Shown here piece by piece: positions 1 to 10,780 of a stretch of 64,000 nt of DNA. The stretch comes from Panicum virgatum (Eukaryota > Streptophyta > Magnoliopsida > Poales > Poaceae), in the NCBI RefSeq assembly GCF_016808335.1, contig NC_053137.1:48723781-48787780 (forward strand), in the 5' to 3' direction. A program made the translations under genes and the position numbers. Each line of letters begins with the position of its first letter. The first letter of the stretch is position 1. Under the pieces are notes generated by a model. It ran no database searches. It was not told the DNA's origin and was given only the letters and a program-made list of their open reading frames with translations.

Positions 1-2
1 TT

Positions 3-155
3 GTTGATTTCAAGACTCGGGTTACTCGGAATCAAACCAGCAATTTTTATAAGGTTCAGTGGAGCAATCACTCCGAGCGGGAAGCCACATGGGAAACCGA
101 AGAATTTCTTAAATCCAAATGTCCGGATTTGCTCCAAACTCACCAAGGTACCTAA
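3..155 (+). CDS. 3' end of Ty3/gypsy chromovirus pol (integrase C-terminal chromodomain)
   Basis: An open frame enters from the left edge and stops at a TAA at 153-155. It contains YKVQWSNH followed by EATWETEEFL and a terminal LLQTHQGT. The pattern K-V-x-W followed by E-A-T-W-E is the core of the chromodomain at the end of chromovirus integrases, which is thought to guide insertion through histone marks. The frame lies about 60 bases before a purine-rich tract (roughly 218-233) and an LTR start, as expected for the end of pol. Only about 50 codons are visible, so the state of the rest of the gene is unknown. The chromodomain assignment is clear; the exact clade (Tekay/Del-like) is inferred from LTR size and style. 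Confidence 0.85.
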   Translation, partial: VDFKTRVTRNQTSNFYKVQWSNHSEREATWETEEFLKSKCPDLLQTHQGT

Positions 156-788
156 CATTCCATGCATTTCCATGTTCCTTGCAATTTAACACATCCGTTA
201 AATCTTGGGACGAGATTTCTTTTAGGGGGTAGGATTATAACACTCAGATGTTAATCCACTAGTTAATTAAGTTAATCACGGTCATTAGTTTCAAACCACG
301 CGACAAATCACCAAACCAAAGATTTTTCCTGTCACCCTGGGCCAGACCGGTCTGACCGGTCGAACCTGAGCCAACCGTTTTTAAGGGCCCCACTTCATTT
401 AAACCACTCTCTCTCTCACCCTCACCGATTCCTTTCCTCCCCACCGTGTTGAGCCCGAGCTGGAGCTCTCTCCCTCTCCTTTCCTCACCCAAACCCTAGA
501 ATCCCCAAACTCTCCCTTTCCATTTAATTCCAAGGTCAAGGAAGGGTCAAACCGGCGTGGGGAGTCATCTTCTCCGCGATCCCCTCCCTGGGAAGCCTGG
601 GATTCAAGTCCTTCGCGCGGATAGGATCTCATTCAAGGTATTTTGCTTGTGATGGTCGATCTCTAGTTTTAGGTGGTTTCCTCTGGTCAAAAGCATCCAC
701 ATGAACCCCTGAACTAGATCCTAGAAGATATTTGGAGTTGGTGGGCGATTTTCGCTGCGCCAAGGTTTCTAGGTTCTGGTCTGTTTAG

Positions 789-870
789 GACCGGTCTGAC
801 CGGTCTGACCGGTGTCACGGTAGGTTAAGTAGGACCGGTCTGACCGGTCGGGTGGTCCGGTCTGACCGGT
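789..870. repeat. Cluster of ACCGGTCTGACCGGT motifs (LTR, first block)
   Basis: Copies of the near-palindromic motif ACCGGT-CTG-ACCGGT lie at 789-813 (overlapping pair), 833-850 and 856-870, with an isolated copy at 344-361. Each unit is a direct repeat of the 6-base palindrome ACCGGT, so it is symmetric on both strands. The blocks lie in the 5' half of the LTR. Function is unknown; they resemble multimerised binding sites. Confidence 0.8.
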
Positions 871-1006
871 ATAGCTGGGCTGAGAGGGGTAAATTAGGGT
901 TTGTTGGTGTGGTTAGTTGGAAATTTGTTTGGTTAATTGTTAGTGGTAAATTTTTATAAATCATGCATGCATACTCATATCATATGCATATGCATATGTA
1001 TAGCAG

Positions 1007-1138
1007 CCGCGGCGGAGGAGGTCATATACGAGGTGGTTGCGGAGCCACAGGAGTCGCAGGGGCAAGCCCCGCAGGAGGAGATTCGCGGGGAGTCGGCCCA
1101 AGGCCCAACTCACCCCAGTGTTGAGCAGCAGACGCAAG
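1007..1138 (+). other. Putative LTR-encoded acidic cassette exon
   Basis: A stretch of 132 bases (44 codons) lies between an acceptor-like TATAGCAG and a GC-type donor, CAAG/GCAAGC. It is open in one frame with an acidic, glutamine-rich product (contains EEVIYEVVAEP). Two other LTR families in this window have an exon of the same phase and similar length in the same place (22618-22770 and, on minus, 24590-24718). A TTTTTACAG acceptor follows at 2211, and reading continues in frame from there to a TAG near 2300. No ATG lies in the exon, so translation would depend on an upstream exon. This is a prediction from sequence only. Confidence 0.4.
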
Positions 1139-2164
1139 GCAAGCCCCGGTGCATGTCCTATTAATTTAAATTATGATTCACTATGTATATGTTTTATCTA
1201 TTACTTGTGCATTACGTATTAGGAATTGACTGGAACCCTAGCTGCATGATCCCTAGGTTTCCTTGAGTTTTTACTAGTATGTCTAGGTCGATAGCGGTGC
1301 CAGGCTAAATAAGTCCGGTAGAAGTCCGGTGACTTCGTGTCACTCGCGAGACACAGGAAACTTTAGAAGCCGAGTAATTGCTGGTTACTCGCGAGATACA
1401 TTATCATCTTTATACTTCAGTATTTGAGAAATGGATTGAATTGGATAGGGAGATGTGAGACCGGGCGGGGATGATGGTATTAGGTTTGGCAGCAGGACAG
1501 GGTTCCTGGGTGTCTTAGCCCCGTCCGTGTCGGTTAAGGACCGGTCGTTGTGGCAGTGCTGATCGGGGATTGAATTGTACTAACCGCATACCGGGAGTAG
1601 GAGGTAGTCGAAACCGGTAAGCCGAGTACTGCTTTGCTTCGAAAGTACAGGAACCCGCACCCAACTCCTGGGGTGAGTCGAGTAGTTGCGGAGAATTGGG
1701 ATGCTTATGTTTACTTTTGGTGGTCCCACGTTGAGCTCGGCTGACCGTATGTCGTTGGGCTGGTTCCTGTAGTTCGAGGCGGGGAGGGAAAAGTTTGGTG
1801 TGTGGAGTCCAACGGGGCTTTTGCGTGCCGTGTTGGTTAGGTCCACCTTGCAAGGTTAAATCAGATCGATTCGCCGTGTCTCGCGGATATGAGGGCCTTG
1901 ATCTCTTTGTCACCTCGTAGCAAATGTGTTAGGGTATTAGAGATATAAAAATGGATACTATTCTGAATCTTAAATTGGATGCTCCAACATGCGTGTGTAG
2001 ATAGGCAAACATTAGTGAGAGTCTATCTATATAAAATATGCGGCTAAAATGTTGAAAGTACGGATACACCTCTAGTTGCTATTTCTGCAAAATAACCACC
2101 ATCCAAAAGCTTTGCATGTTTAGTTATGTGGGCTAAGTTATACCCACTGGTCGGGTAAGCCTTG

Positions 2165-2184
2165 CTGAGTATTAGAATACTCAG
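2165..2184. other. LTR stem-loop CTGAGTATT-ag-AATACTCAG
   Basis: A perfect inverted repeat with 9-base arms and a 2-base spacer lies 27 bases before the TTTTTACAG acceptor. The same arrangement (CTTGCTGAGTA, its inverted copy, then a pyrimidine-AG) occurs in the two other chromovirus LTR families here, at 39324-39345 and, on minus, 34856-34873. Confidence 0.6.
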
Positions 2185-2361
2185 GGTTTGTTGCCACATT
2201 CATTTTTACAGGACACCCGGACGTCGACTTCTGCCCCTGTTGTGTCAAGTTCATCCGTCAGGATGCAGAGAGGTGGCAGGTCGAGGAGCGGGACCCTTAG
2301 GTTAAGGCGCTGTCGAGTTGTACACTTGTGGGCTGAGTGTGCAGCCTTTCTGTTTTGCGTA

Positions 2362-2451
2362 GACCGGTCTGACCGGTCCGTGGGACCGGTCTGACCGGTG
2401 GAGTTGGCAGCGGGGTACCGACCGGTTGGGTGAACCGGTCCGACCGGTCGA
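2362..2451. repeat. Cluster of ACCGGTCTGACCGGT motifs (LTR, second block)
   Basis: Further copies lie at 2362-2378 and 2384-2399, with degenerate ones through 2451. They sit in the 3' third of the LTR, after the stem-loop and third-exon acceptor. Confidence 0.75.
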
Positions 2452-2776
2452 GAAGGATCAGAACTGGTGATAGTTAGAATAGATGTAGGATCTTTTGGTT
2501 TCGAACTTCGGACTATCTATTGTAAAATTTTGTAAATTAATCTTCTATATTTGAACTCGGTTTGTAAAACTTATTGTTTCGTTTTCATTGAGTTTATATT
2601 TTCAAGTAATGTGCCGTGCTTCTACCATCTGCGCCCACCTTCGCGTGGGACTACCGGTGATGTTTCGATCGGACCGTGGGTTGAGAAAGGATCGGCACGT
2701 TAAGCTAATGCGTCCGATGTGTTCAAATGACGGCCATTACGCTTAATTAGAGTTTTAATTTGGCGGTTCCGTCACA

Positions 2777-4084
2777 CACACCCGGCGCAACCCAGTGCAG
2801 TTCTTCAGACACGGCGGTAACACTCCGCTGAAAGCGTTGTGCACCGCGGTGAGATTTCGAAGAGCCAGGCCGTCGCAGATTCTCCGTGGAAGCTGGCCCG
2901 TGAAGTTGTTGTAGGAGAAGCTGACGACGACCAAGGCCGGCTGTCCCTTGCCGAGGTCCGGCGGGACAGTGCCATTCAGATTGTTGTTCAAAAGCACGAG
3001 ATGCCGGAGGTTCTTCAGCCACGCGATGCTAGTTGGCAGCTCGCCCTCTAGCTTGTTAGCGCCAATGTTCAGAATTTGAAGCACGCTCATGTTACCGATC
3101 TCCGGGGGCATCCTGCCGCTGAGTCCGTTGGAGTAGAGCAACAGCACCGTGAGCTTCTTGAGGCGGCCGAGCGAGCTAGGGATCGGCACCGTCAGCGAGT
3201 TCGACGACAGATCCAGTTCTTCCAGCATCGATAACTCGCCGATGCTCGGAGGGATGAAGCCGCCGAAGCTATTGCTGAACAGGTAGAGGGTTTTGAGGTT
3301 CTTCGCCATGGCGATCCCGGGTGGGATTCTTCCGGTGAAGGAGTTGTACTGCAGCTGCAACGAGCTGAGCTCCGGCCAGTTGGCGAAGATGGCCCCGGGG
3401 AGATGCCCGGTGAGCCTGTTGGACGAAGCTCCGAACTCCCGCATCCTACTCAACACGGCGAGCGCCGACGGCAACCTTCCGGCGAGGTTGTTGTCGGAGA
3501 TGTCGACGAAGTAAACGTTCCCGAGTCTGCCGAGCTCCGGAGGCAGCGGCCCCACGAGCCTTGCGCCCGTGATTGCTGGCCGCTGCAGGAAGCGGAGGCT
3601 GCCGAGAGAAGCGGGGAGGCGCCCGCCGAGGGGGTTCTGGCCGAGGTCCAGGACACGCATTTGAGAAATGTTGCCGAGGAACACCGGGACGCCGCCGGTG
3701 AGGTTGTTGGACCCAAGGCGCAGGACCTGGAGCGCCGCCGCGCGCGCGAGGGACGCCGGAATGGGGCCACCGAGCGCGTTCCCCACCAGGTCAAGCTTGA
3801 CGAGGGCCGGGAGCGCCGCGAAGTCGAGCGTGCCGAGCCCGCCGTCGAGGCCGAGGTGTAGTAGCCGGATCGTTGCCACGCGGTCGGCGGCGTCGCGTCG
3901 GTGCCCTCCCTCCAGGTGGCGGAGAGCGCCGGGGGCTCGCCGAGGCTTACTTCCACGCGAGTAGGGCGGCCACCTGCGACGGCTGCTGCTGCTGGTCCTT
4001 CTCGACAGCGAACGCCGCCGCGACGAGGTGCGCCACCGCCGCCAGGATGAGGAGGCCCGCGGCGGCACGTCGCAGCAGCGCCAT
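2777..4084 (-). pseudogene. LRR receptor-like protein, truncated and frameshifted
   Basis: The likely start is at 4084: the first 30 residues (MALLRRAAAGLLILAAVAH...) form a signal peptide, followed by the LRRNT_2-type VAALLAWK. That frame stops at a TAA (3947-3949), and the next segment (SLGEPPALSATW) is in another frame. A third frame from about 3894 down to 2777 encodes some 13 plant-type leucine-rich repeats (LxxLxLxxNxLxGxIPxxLG). The W-x-GV-x-C motif normally found between cap and first repeat is missing, which suggests a small deletion where the frame changes. The 3' end, with any remaining LRRs, membrane span and kinase, is cut off by the LTR. Family identity is secure; whether it was a receptor kinase or a receptor-like protein cannot be decided. 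Confidence 0.85.
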
Positions 4085-5848
4085 TGGAGCCGCGTGCCGT
4101 CGATCCATCCACTGATCCGCGGCACGCGTGTTCTGCGGCCCAGATTGAGAAGCTTGGCAGCCGATTGTCTTCTATCGTGGATTTTTTGCGGCTTTCATAT
4201 GCGTGGTGTCAGCTTCTTCATCTGGGCAGGCGGTGACGAAGGTGGATGTGTTCGCCGACGTGAAGGATTCTTCTCGAGAGCACAGGCACGCAGGCTTGAG
4301 GAAGAAGATGAAGGATCTCGGTGTAATTGTAGAATAACGTTGGGGCCCTTTGGTAAAAAGGGAAGCACTTGTATTGGGTGGAGTTGGGGCCAGCAGCGGC
4401 CAGCAGCTGTATCCTAGGTGTGGATCGACTCGAATCGCTCGGAGCCCACAAGCAGTTGCACCAGCCCCGTCCAAGCAATACCCCAATTCGGGATAGTCGT
4501 CGCCTCGACTCTCAGAACTCCCGACAAGTTACAGGCATCTCCTTCAAAGCTTTACAAAGAAATTAAGGAGATTCATGTGGAGACACTGAACATCTCTCTG
4601 CAGATGAACCAACAGGTTGCAGTGAGACTGCTGGCAATACAAAACGGGAGGGGGCAATGAGATCGGATGGGAGCTGATTCCAGGCTCCAGCTAAAAAAAA
4701 GAAGGTCATGGACCCTGGGCGCCTGCCGCCTGGCAATTGGCGGGACTCTTTGGTTGCGTAATGCATTACATGAGCTGGGCCGCACACCGCACGTCTCTGG
4801 TGTTAGCCTGTTAGGAGTATCTCTGACGGCCCGGTCCAGCTAGAGCCTTCCCTTCCCACCGCGGATGGTACGGCACACCACTTGACAAAACAAGCGATGT
4901 CTAGGGATGCAACGGGACTAAACCCGGTGGGTTTTTTCTTGCCCAAATCCGTAACCACGAGTATCAAAAAAAAAAAACCGTAACCACGAATATAATACAC
5001 ACCTGTTAAAAGAACTATTACTCATAATGAGTTTAATTTTGTACTCAAACTCGTATCCATCGGATTAATGGGTACCCACGGGTTGATCGCGGGCCTACAT
5101 TTATTTTTTTATTACAATCAACGATTTAATATAATAAGCATCAAAATCATGGCGTATGGAGTACATGAGAAGCAAGAAGTTCATTGTTTACAAAAATTAA
5201 ACATTAATAGAGGGAATAAAAATATAAATAATAGGTTTTATATTCAATGATCATAGCACCAAACAAAGTCACCAATCAATTATATGCATATACAAACAGT
5301 ATAATTGCAAAGCAACAATACCCCTAGCCACCACCAAAATATTGAGAGTTCACCAAAATAAGAAGTGGAGGAGGAGTGCTAATTTTATTGAAAATTCACA
5401 AAATAAAATAATAATCAAACTAGATTGATCAAGTTTAAAAAACTCATAGGTTTATGGGTTTTGTGAAATCTAGGAACAAATCCGTACGCATAAACTAAAC
5501 GGGTTGGACTTTTGCCCAATAACAAAACCAAAGGATCTGAATGAAAGTTCAGTTGGAGAGGATATTTTATCCCAAAACTTAAAAACAACATATGAGGTTC
5601 ACTTTAGGTATCGGTTGGAGATGCTCGTCTTTGCAATCGCGACACCGCGACTGGCATTCAACGGTGTGGAGGTCCAGCGGCAGATTGGACGGGACAACAA
5701 GTCACCCGTTTCAGTTAAGTTTATCGTCAACCACCTCACCTACCCCGGTTGCCAATTGTGTTCGCGTCGAGTCTCTTGGCCCTTGTGGATTTTAGGCAAC
5801 TCAAGATAAGATTGCCTTTCTGATATTTCACTTTGATTCGACATCTCA
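4085..5848. other. Intergenic, no gene seen
   Basis: Only short unsupported frames. The segment next to the LRR pseudogene is probably its former upstream region. The rest is AT-rich with poly-A/T runs. Confidence 0.5.
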
Positions 5849-5856
5849 CGTAGTAG

Positions 5857-6011
5857 CACTGGCGGAGCTTAGTGCATTTGAAAGGGGGTCATGGCCCCCC
5901 TGACTTTTGAAAATCTGCACTAAATGAACAGTAAACCAGCTACTGTTCATTGATTTTCAAGACAAAGTACCATAGCTGCCCCCCTGATTACTCGCACAAA
6001 CTCCGCCACTG
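5857..6011. mobile_element. hAT-type MITE (155 bp)
   Basis: Terminal inverted repeats CACTGGCGGAG and CTCCGCCACTG (one mismatch) are flanked by a perfect 8-bp direct repeat, CGTAGTAG, at 5849-5856 and 6012-6019. The 8-bp duplication is diagnostic of hAT transposition. The element is non-coding and non-autonomous. Confidence 0.9.
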
Positions 6012-6019
6012 CGTAGTAG

Positions 6020-8210
6020 GTGCACAGCGTAAGGATGGGCACATGACACTGTTGCTGCTCGGCAGACCTTCTCTGATCTTGAAAACTGACTAACAGAGAA
6101 GGTGAGCACAGAATTTCTGAACAATGAATGATACTAACCACAGAAAAGGAGCGGAAGTAGACGGTCTAATCCTTTGGCAACATTGTTCCAGAGTAATTTA
6201 TGGCTTGGCAATTCGAAAATATATGATGGTTATTTCTAGTGATACTATAATTTAGAGGTACACAACACATTTCCTGGGAACATATTGAAGTAGTACAAAC
6301 ACCCCAGGCCTAAGCATATTCTAGTCCAAGAATGTTATCATTCATCTTTTTACTACTTAACACATCTGGGTTAGTGGTAGTGATTGCTCCTATACTCCGG
6401 GATCATTTGTGCATTAACCTACGTGATGTTTTTATACAAGGAGGATCTTCTGTGCCGAGTTGTTTTCATGTGTTTTTTTTTTGCTTAATAATCCAAGTGT
6501 TTATGTTAGTTTCAGATTTGTCGACAATTACTTGTAAATTGCGATTTCAATGAGTAGTATTTAGGAATTTAATATTTTTGTTAAAGCCCGCTGCAACTCA
6601 CAAGGATCCCAATTAGTGAAAATAGAAATGTGCAGTATGGATATGAATAATGTTTTTGGGGGTTTTGTGGAAAGTTTGGTGGAGTATGAAGGTGTGGCTG
6701 CTCATATCTATAATTTATTTCTAAAGCACGTAATGTTTTCACCTAAATTTTTTAGTTTAGTCTGTCTTGCGTCATTGACAAGTGGGTTTTGGTCCATCCC
6801 GTATGCAAGTCGGACTAGCCCTCCGTCCACGACTTTGATCATGTAGACCCTATAAATTAACGCACGGCCAAACTATACATGTCCGATATTTATATCAACT
6901 TTTCTCATAGCAACACATGGTCATATTTGCCTATTCTAATCTTTACCTACTTCTAAAAAGCGGACCGTTTTTGTGGTATCGTTGACTTTGAACTGTCACC
7001 TGTCAATGACGGGTGGGCCTAAACGCGTGCCCCCTGTCCCGATCCGCGGGGCTCCCCCTCGTCCCGTCCGTCATCGATGATTGATTCGTTACCGCTACCC
7101 CCTCGCCTCCCCGGCCGCAATTAGCGGCGGAGGCCATGGTTGCGGCCTCCTCTGCCTCCCTGCACGCCTAGCAGCTGCGGCCTCCTATCTGAATTGGAAG
7201 TGGACAACCTCACTGCATCGTCCCTGTCCACGCCACACCAATTGCCTGCCTGATTCCCGTAGCTCTCCACAGGAGCGCCGTCGACGATAGGACCGCGACG
7301 ATTGACTCGATCGGCGGCGTTGCTCGATGCTGGTACTGTGCAATGTCGGCGTGAGGCTGCAGTGCCGGACTTTTGTCATGACCTGAGTACCTAATGGGCC
7401 CAAGGCCGTGTAAGCGTGTGTGGGCTGAGCCCGTCTGCGGCCCAAGTGGCTAACTATGTAATAATGAACCCGTGTGTGGAGAAGGCAACAAACAACAGAT
7501 ACCCTAACATCTCCTTTCCCTTCCTCCTCCCTTCTCCACTGCATGGAGGCGGCGCCGCCGCACTCCCTATCGCCGGCGCGACGCCGGCAACCCTCTAGTC
7601 CGTTACAACTTTGCCACACTAGCAGCCCAAAGGCTCCTGCTTGTCTCTGGGTCCTCGTGTCCTCCCACGATAATGCCTCCCGTCTGGCAATGGTGGATGG
7701 CGTCTGATGAAGTTGTAGCCAGGTAGGAGGAATTTAGCTCAGTTTCGCCATATCTTATGAATTTGGTGGAGAGCTCCACGGCGGGCCAAAGATGACAGAG
7801 CACTTCAGTTATAGGAAAACGAAGTGGATGGAAAGAGCAGTCCGGTGAACAGATGACCTTTGGGCGAGCCTCCTGTAGTCGCAGATTCAGCGAGGAGTGA
7901 CGCACCATGAATTTTGTGCCGGAGGTGTTTCTACGGCAATGGAGAGGACTAGAGGGGAACAGCCAAGCATAGCTGCTGCTGTCGTTGTGTGCGGCAGAGA
8001 GAGAGAGAGAGCGCTACACATCCTGGAGTGGAGTCCACGCGTGCCTTTTTTTCTTAAAAAAAATGGTACTCGTACCCGTGAAATCCTTCTCTGGACTTTG
8101 CTCAATCACAGCGCAGGCAAACATGAGATGATTGTCGACTAGCCAAACGATGAAAAAAATTAAGTTTATTATTTCCTATTTCTCCGACCAATCTAATTGG
8201 GGCGTATTAT
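6020..8210. other. Intergenic, partly GC-rich, no supported gene
   Basis: The 7020-7900 part is GC-richer and has several overlapping small frames on both strands (for example 7185-7619 minus), but none shows a recognisable domain, conserved composition or splice pattern. A (GA)n run lies near 7995. It could be a decayed gene fragment; I see no positive evidence. Confidence 0.4.
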
Positions 8211-8442
8211 GTGCAAGCCAATCTCTCCGTACAAACTATGAAAACTTCAATCTGAGTTATTGGATCAATATCCAAGGGGTATGGAGGATTGAGTAATTTT
8301 ATAATCTAGACACACCCTTGTATTGGGTAATCACACTTTTGCAAATCCCCCTCCCACCTCTCTGCGCCCTTCCCCCTTGGATATTGATCTGATGGTCCAG
8401 ATTAAAGTTTTCATAATTTGCACGGAGATGTTGGTCTGCAAC
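8211..8442. mobile_element. Foldback MITE
   Basis: Inverted arms of about 65 bases (8211-8279 and 8376-8442) share CTCCGT(A/G)CAAA-TATGAAAACTT and GATCAATATCCAAGGG with few differences. The centre is a short non-coding spacer. No clear target duplication was found, so the superfamily is open. Confidence 0.65.
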
Positions 8443-9296
8443 TAGATCAGCTAATGAGGTTCAAATTTCTCGGAGGACAAGTGCGTTGTAGAAAATATAT
8501 GTATGTTTCACTTTGGAAAAGGTAATCCATGTCCCGCACACACGGAAAAGGTAGAATAGAAGGGATGAAGGTAGGGTTTCAAAGGAGTTAGACATCGTCG
8601 AGGTTTTCAATCGGGATTATGATATTGCCTCGTGGCATCAAATGGTATCGCACGATCTATGGCCTGTTATGAAAACTTGGCCATAAGTCCTTTATTATTA
8701 AGTTAGGGACTACACAATAGCTGGTCGAAACTTTCATAGTGAGTTTGTTCATAGAAAAGTAAATGATGTGTCTATGGTATGTATAATATTTGCAGTAATA
8801 ATAAAGCAAATGATCATATACTTATATTACAATGTTGGCTCGTAGCAATGCAAGAGCATATTTAGCTAGTGTACTACCAAGGCTCTATTCGGCTGGCTGT
8901 AGCTTGTGACTGGTGCTGATTTGCTGTGAGAGAAAAATACTGCTAGTTTGCTGGTGGTTAGTGGTTGGTGCTGATTTGGTGTAAGAGAAAAGCACCGTTG
9001 CTGGTTGCCATCAAATCAGAGCGAAAATTGATAACTCGTCCGAAGTTTGAATTATGTGTTCTACAGGGATATAGGAATGTAAAACAAAAATTTTCTACTC
9101 ATAAACTAATAACTAATGCTGCTATAGATGATATGATTACCACTAGACGCGCGAGTACGGAGCTTCTGAAGCGCGTCGGTGTGGTGCAGATGGAAGCCGA
9201 CATTGTAGTTGCGGGATCTCCTCATGTGCGGCTCGTCCTTGTGCAGCAGATGCAACACCTCCAAAATATCAACATATACGATAGAGCAAGTGTCGT
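8443..9296. other. Intergenic, no gene seen
   Basis: Short frames only. Around 8880-8990 there are imperfect repeats of TGGTGCTGATTTG(G/C)TGT, reminiscent of the end of a decayed MITE. Confidence 0.4.
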
Positions 9297-9304
9297 GCTC
9301 CGGA

Positions 9305-9454
9305 CAAGGGCGGAGCCAGAAATTTGTTTTTTTTTCATTATTAGGGAGAGCCAACTATGCTAATTTATATAAAAATTTAATCAAAATTCAAATTTTCAAT
9401 ATAAGATTGGAAGCTGGGGGGCAGGTCCTGCCCGCCGCCCTGTCTACGCCCCTG
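9305..9454. mobile_element. hAT-type MITE (150 bp)
   Basis: Termini CAAGGGCGGAGCCAG and its imperfect inverse (ending CTACGCCCCTG) are bounded by a perfect 8-bp direct repeat, GCTCCGGA, at 9297-9304 and 9455-9462. Internal sequence is AT-rich and non-coding. It is related in style to the MITE at 5857. Confidence 0.88.
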
Positions 9455-9770
9455 GCTCCGGATTGCTAGGTCGGCAAGGGAGATTTAGGGTTTGGGCGCA
9501 CATGCAGGCGGGAGGCGCGGGCTCCGGAGTCGAATTCCTGCGGATGGCGTTATGTTTCTTGGCTGGACGGAGGAGCATCCGCACCTCCACTCCCCAAAGC
9601 GGCCCATTGAGGTGCTGCCCAGCAGCACAGGTGTTGTCGTGCTCGTGCCATTGGGGGAAGGAACTGCAGAAGCACAACATGCACGGACGGGACAGCTGTT
9701 GGACGCACCGGATTGGAAACACTGGTGGGACCGAGTCGTGGTTGGGGATGCAAAAAGGGTTAGTTGGATC

Positions 9771-9878
9771 CATGCCACTACAACTTCTTGAAGTTGGATT
9801 TCATGTTGAAATCCATGCCATTGGGTGGCATGATTTTCAACGTGAAACCCAAATTCACAGAGTTGTGGTGGCATGAAT
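9771..9878. repeat. Hairpin-forming inverted repeat
   Basis: Two arms of about 50 bases fold back with a loop of a few bases. ATGCCACTACAACTT pairs with the complement of GTTGTGGTGGCAT, and TTGGATTTCATGTTGAAA pairs around the centre. Weaker pairing extends outwards to roughly 9748 and 9920, so this may be the core of a MITE. The fold is precursor-like in size. No gene overlaps it. Confidence 0.65.
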
Positions 9879-10077
9879 CGAATTTTCCCATGAAAAAACT
9901 CATCCTGATCCTGAGTCCTCCGGTGATGTGGGCTCATGGTGGCACGGCTTGACTTCCTTGTACGGTAGGGGCATCACATGGAACCCGCCGGGCAAGGCTG
10001 CAAGGGAATGCGCGCATGACACGTCCTGAGATGGTCTCCCCCACCCCACCTCTACTTTTGGGCGCATGACACCAAGG

Positions 10078-10780
10078 CTCTATTTGGATGATTTGGGGTA
10101 AATTTACCTCAAAATAAATATTTTACTCTTACCATTTATCTCTAATAATTTTACCCCATAAAAATGTTTGGATTAGGCCACTCTCAATAGGAGTTTCATG
10201 ACATTAAATATCATCAACTTTGCTAACATAGTAAGGAGAGAGAAGAATAGAGTTTCATAGGATGTGAGGAGAGTTCCATCACCATAAAAGCTCATCTGGC
10301 ACGATTACCTAATTCTCAGTTTAGGTATCTGTGCCCATAAAACTCCCACTGAGACTTAAGGCTAGTCTCAGTTGGAGTTTCATAGGCACAGATACCTAGA
10401 TTGGGAACTAGGTAACCGTGCCAGATGAGTTTCATGAACTCTCCTCACATTCCATAAAACTTCAACCTTCTCTTTCCTTGCCACGTCAGCAAAATTAATG
10501 ATATTTAATATCATGAAACTCTCTATAAAACCCCCACTAAGGCTGGCCTTAGGAGTAAATATGGTTGTGGATAATATTTAATGTTCAATAGGTAGCTAGG
10601 CTTGGTAGGATAGCCATAAGAGAGAGCCAGACAATAATTACTTTATTTTTGGTGGGATTTAGGCAAGTTTTATTTTTATTTGACATCCAAAGAGAGGTAA
10701 AAAAAATTTAGAAAGTAAAACATTTACCTCCTTTTATCACTTTTACCCTATTTACTCCTCCGTCCAAACAGACCCCAAAA
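10078..10780. mobile_element. AT-rich MITE with GGCTCTATTTGGAT-type ends, hosting another MITE
   Basis: The left end reads GGCTCTATTTGGAT and the right end is the approximate inverse of GGGTCTGTTTGGAC. Sequences just inside match as inverted repeats (TTTACCTC near 10103, GAGGTAAA near 10695). A Tourist-like element sits in the middle. Exact ends and target duplication were not resolved. Confidence 0.55.
10176..10548. mobile_element. Tourist-like (PIF/Harbinger) foldback MITE (373 bp)
   Basis: It begins GGCCACTCTCAATAGGAG, ends with the inverse CCCCCACTAAGGCTGGCC, and is flanked by TTA at 10173-10175 and 10549-10551. The two halves are inverted copies meeting near 10360 (GTGGGAGTTTTAT type motifs), so nearly the whole element is one long hairpin with arms of about 180 bases. 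Partial relatives lie at 50455 and 53890. Confidence 0.85.

Larger units (their letters stand above)
236..2776 (+). repeat. 3' LTR of a Tekay/Del-like chromovirus
   Basis: The LTR follows a polypurine tract (tttagggggtagg). It starts at TATAACACTCAG, apparently a decayed TGTAACA, and ends near GTCACA, where LRR pseudogene sequence takes over. Length is about 2.5 kb. A TATA-like TTTAAA lies near 393, followed by a pyrimidine-rich leader and a good splice donor (TCAAG/GTATTT) near 637. Inside are a putative cassette exon (1007-1138), a stem-loop (2165-2184), a TTTTTACAG acceptor (ends 2211) and arrays of ACCGGTCTGACCGGT. The 5' LTR is outside the window, so a target-site duplication cannot be checked and the right boundary is good to a few bases only. 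Confidence 0.8.

Noticed and set aside
3403..4115. Plus- and minus-strand frames overlapping the LRR pseudogene
   Set aside because: Shadows of the LRR coding sequence (regular repeats give open frames on the opposite strand).
4360..4510. Possible MITE with GGGGCCCTTTGGTAA-type start
   Set aside because: No matching inverted end or target duplication could be found.
7081..8142. Small frames with leader-like sequence
   Set aside because: Serine/arginine-rich and overlapping on both strands, no domain, no splice pattern. Left as intergenic.
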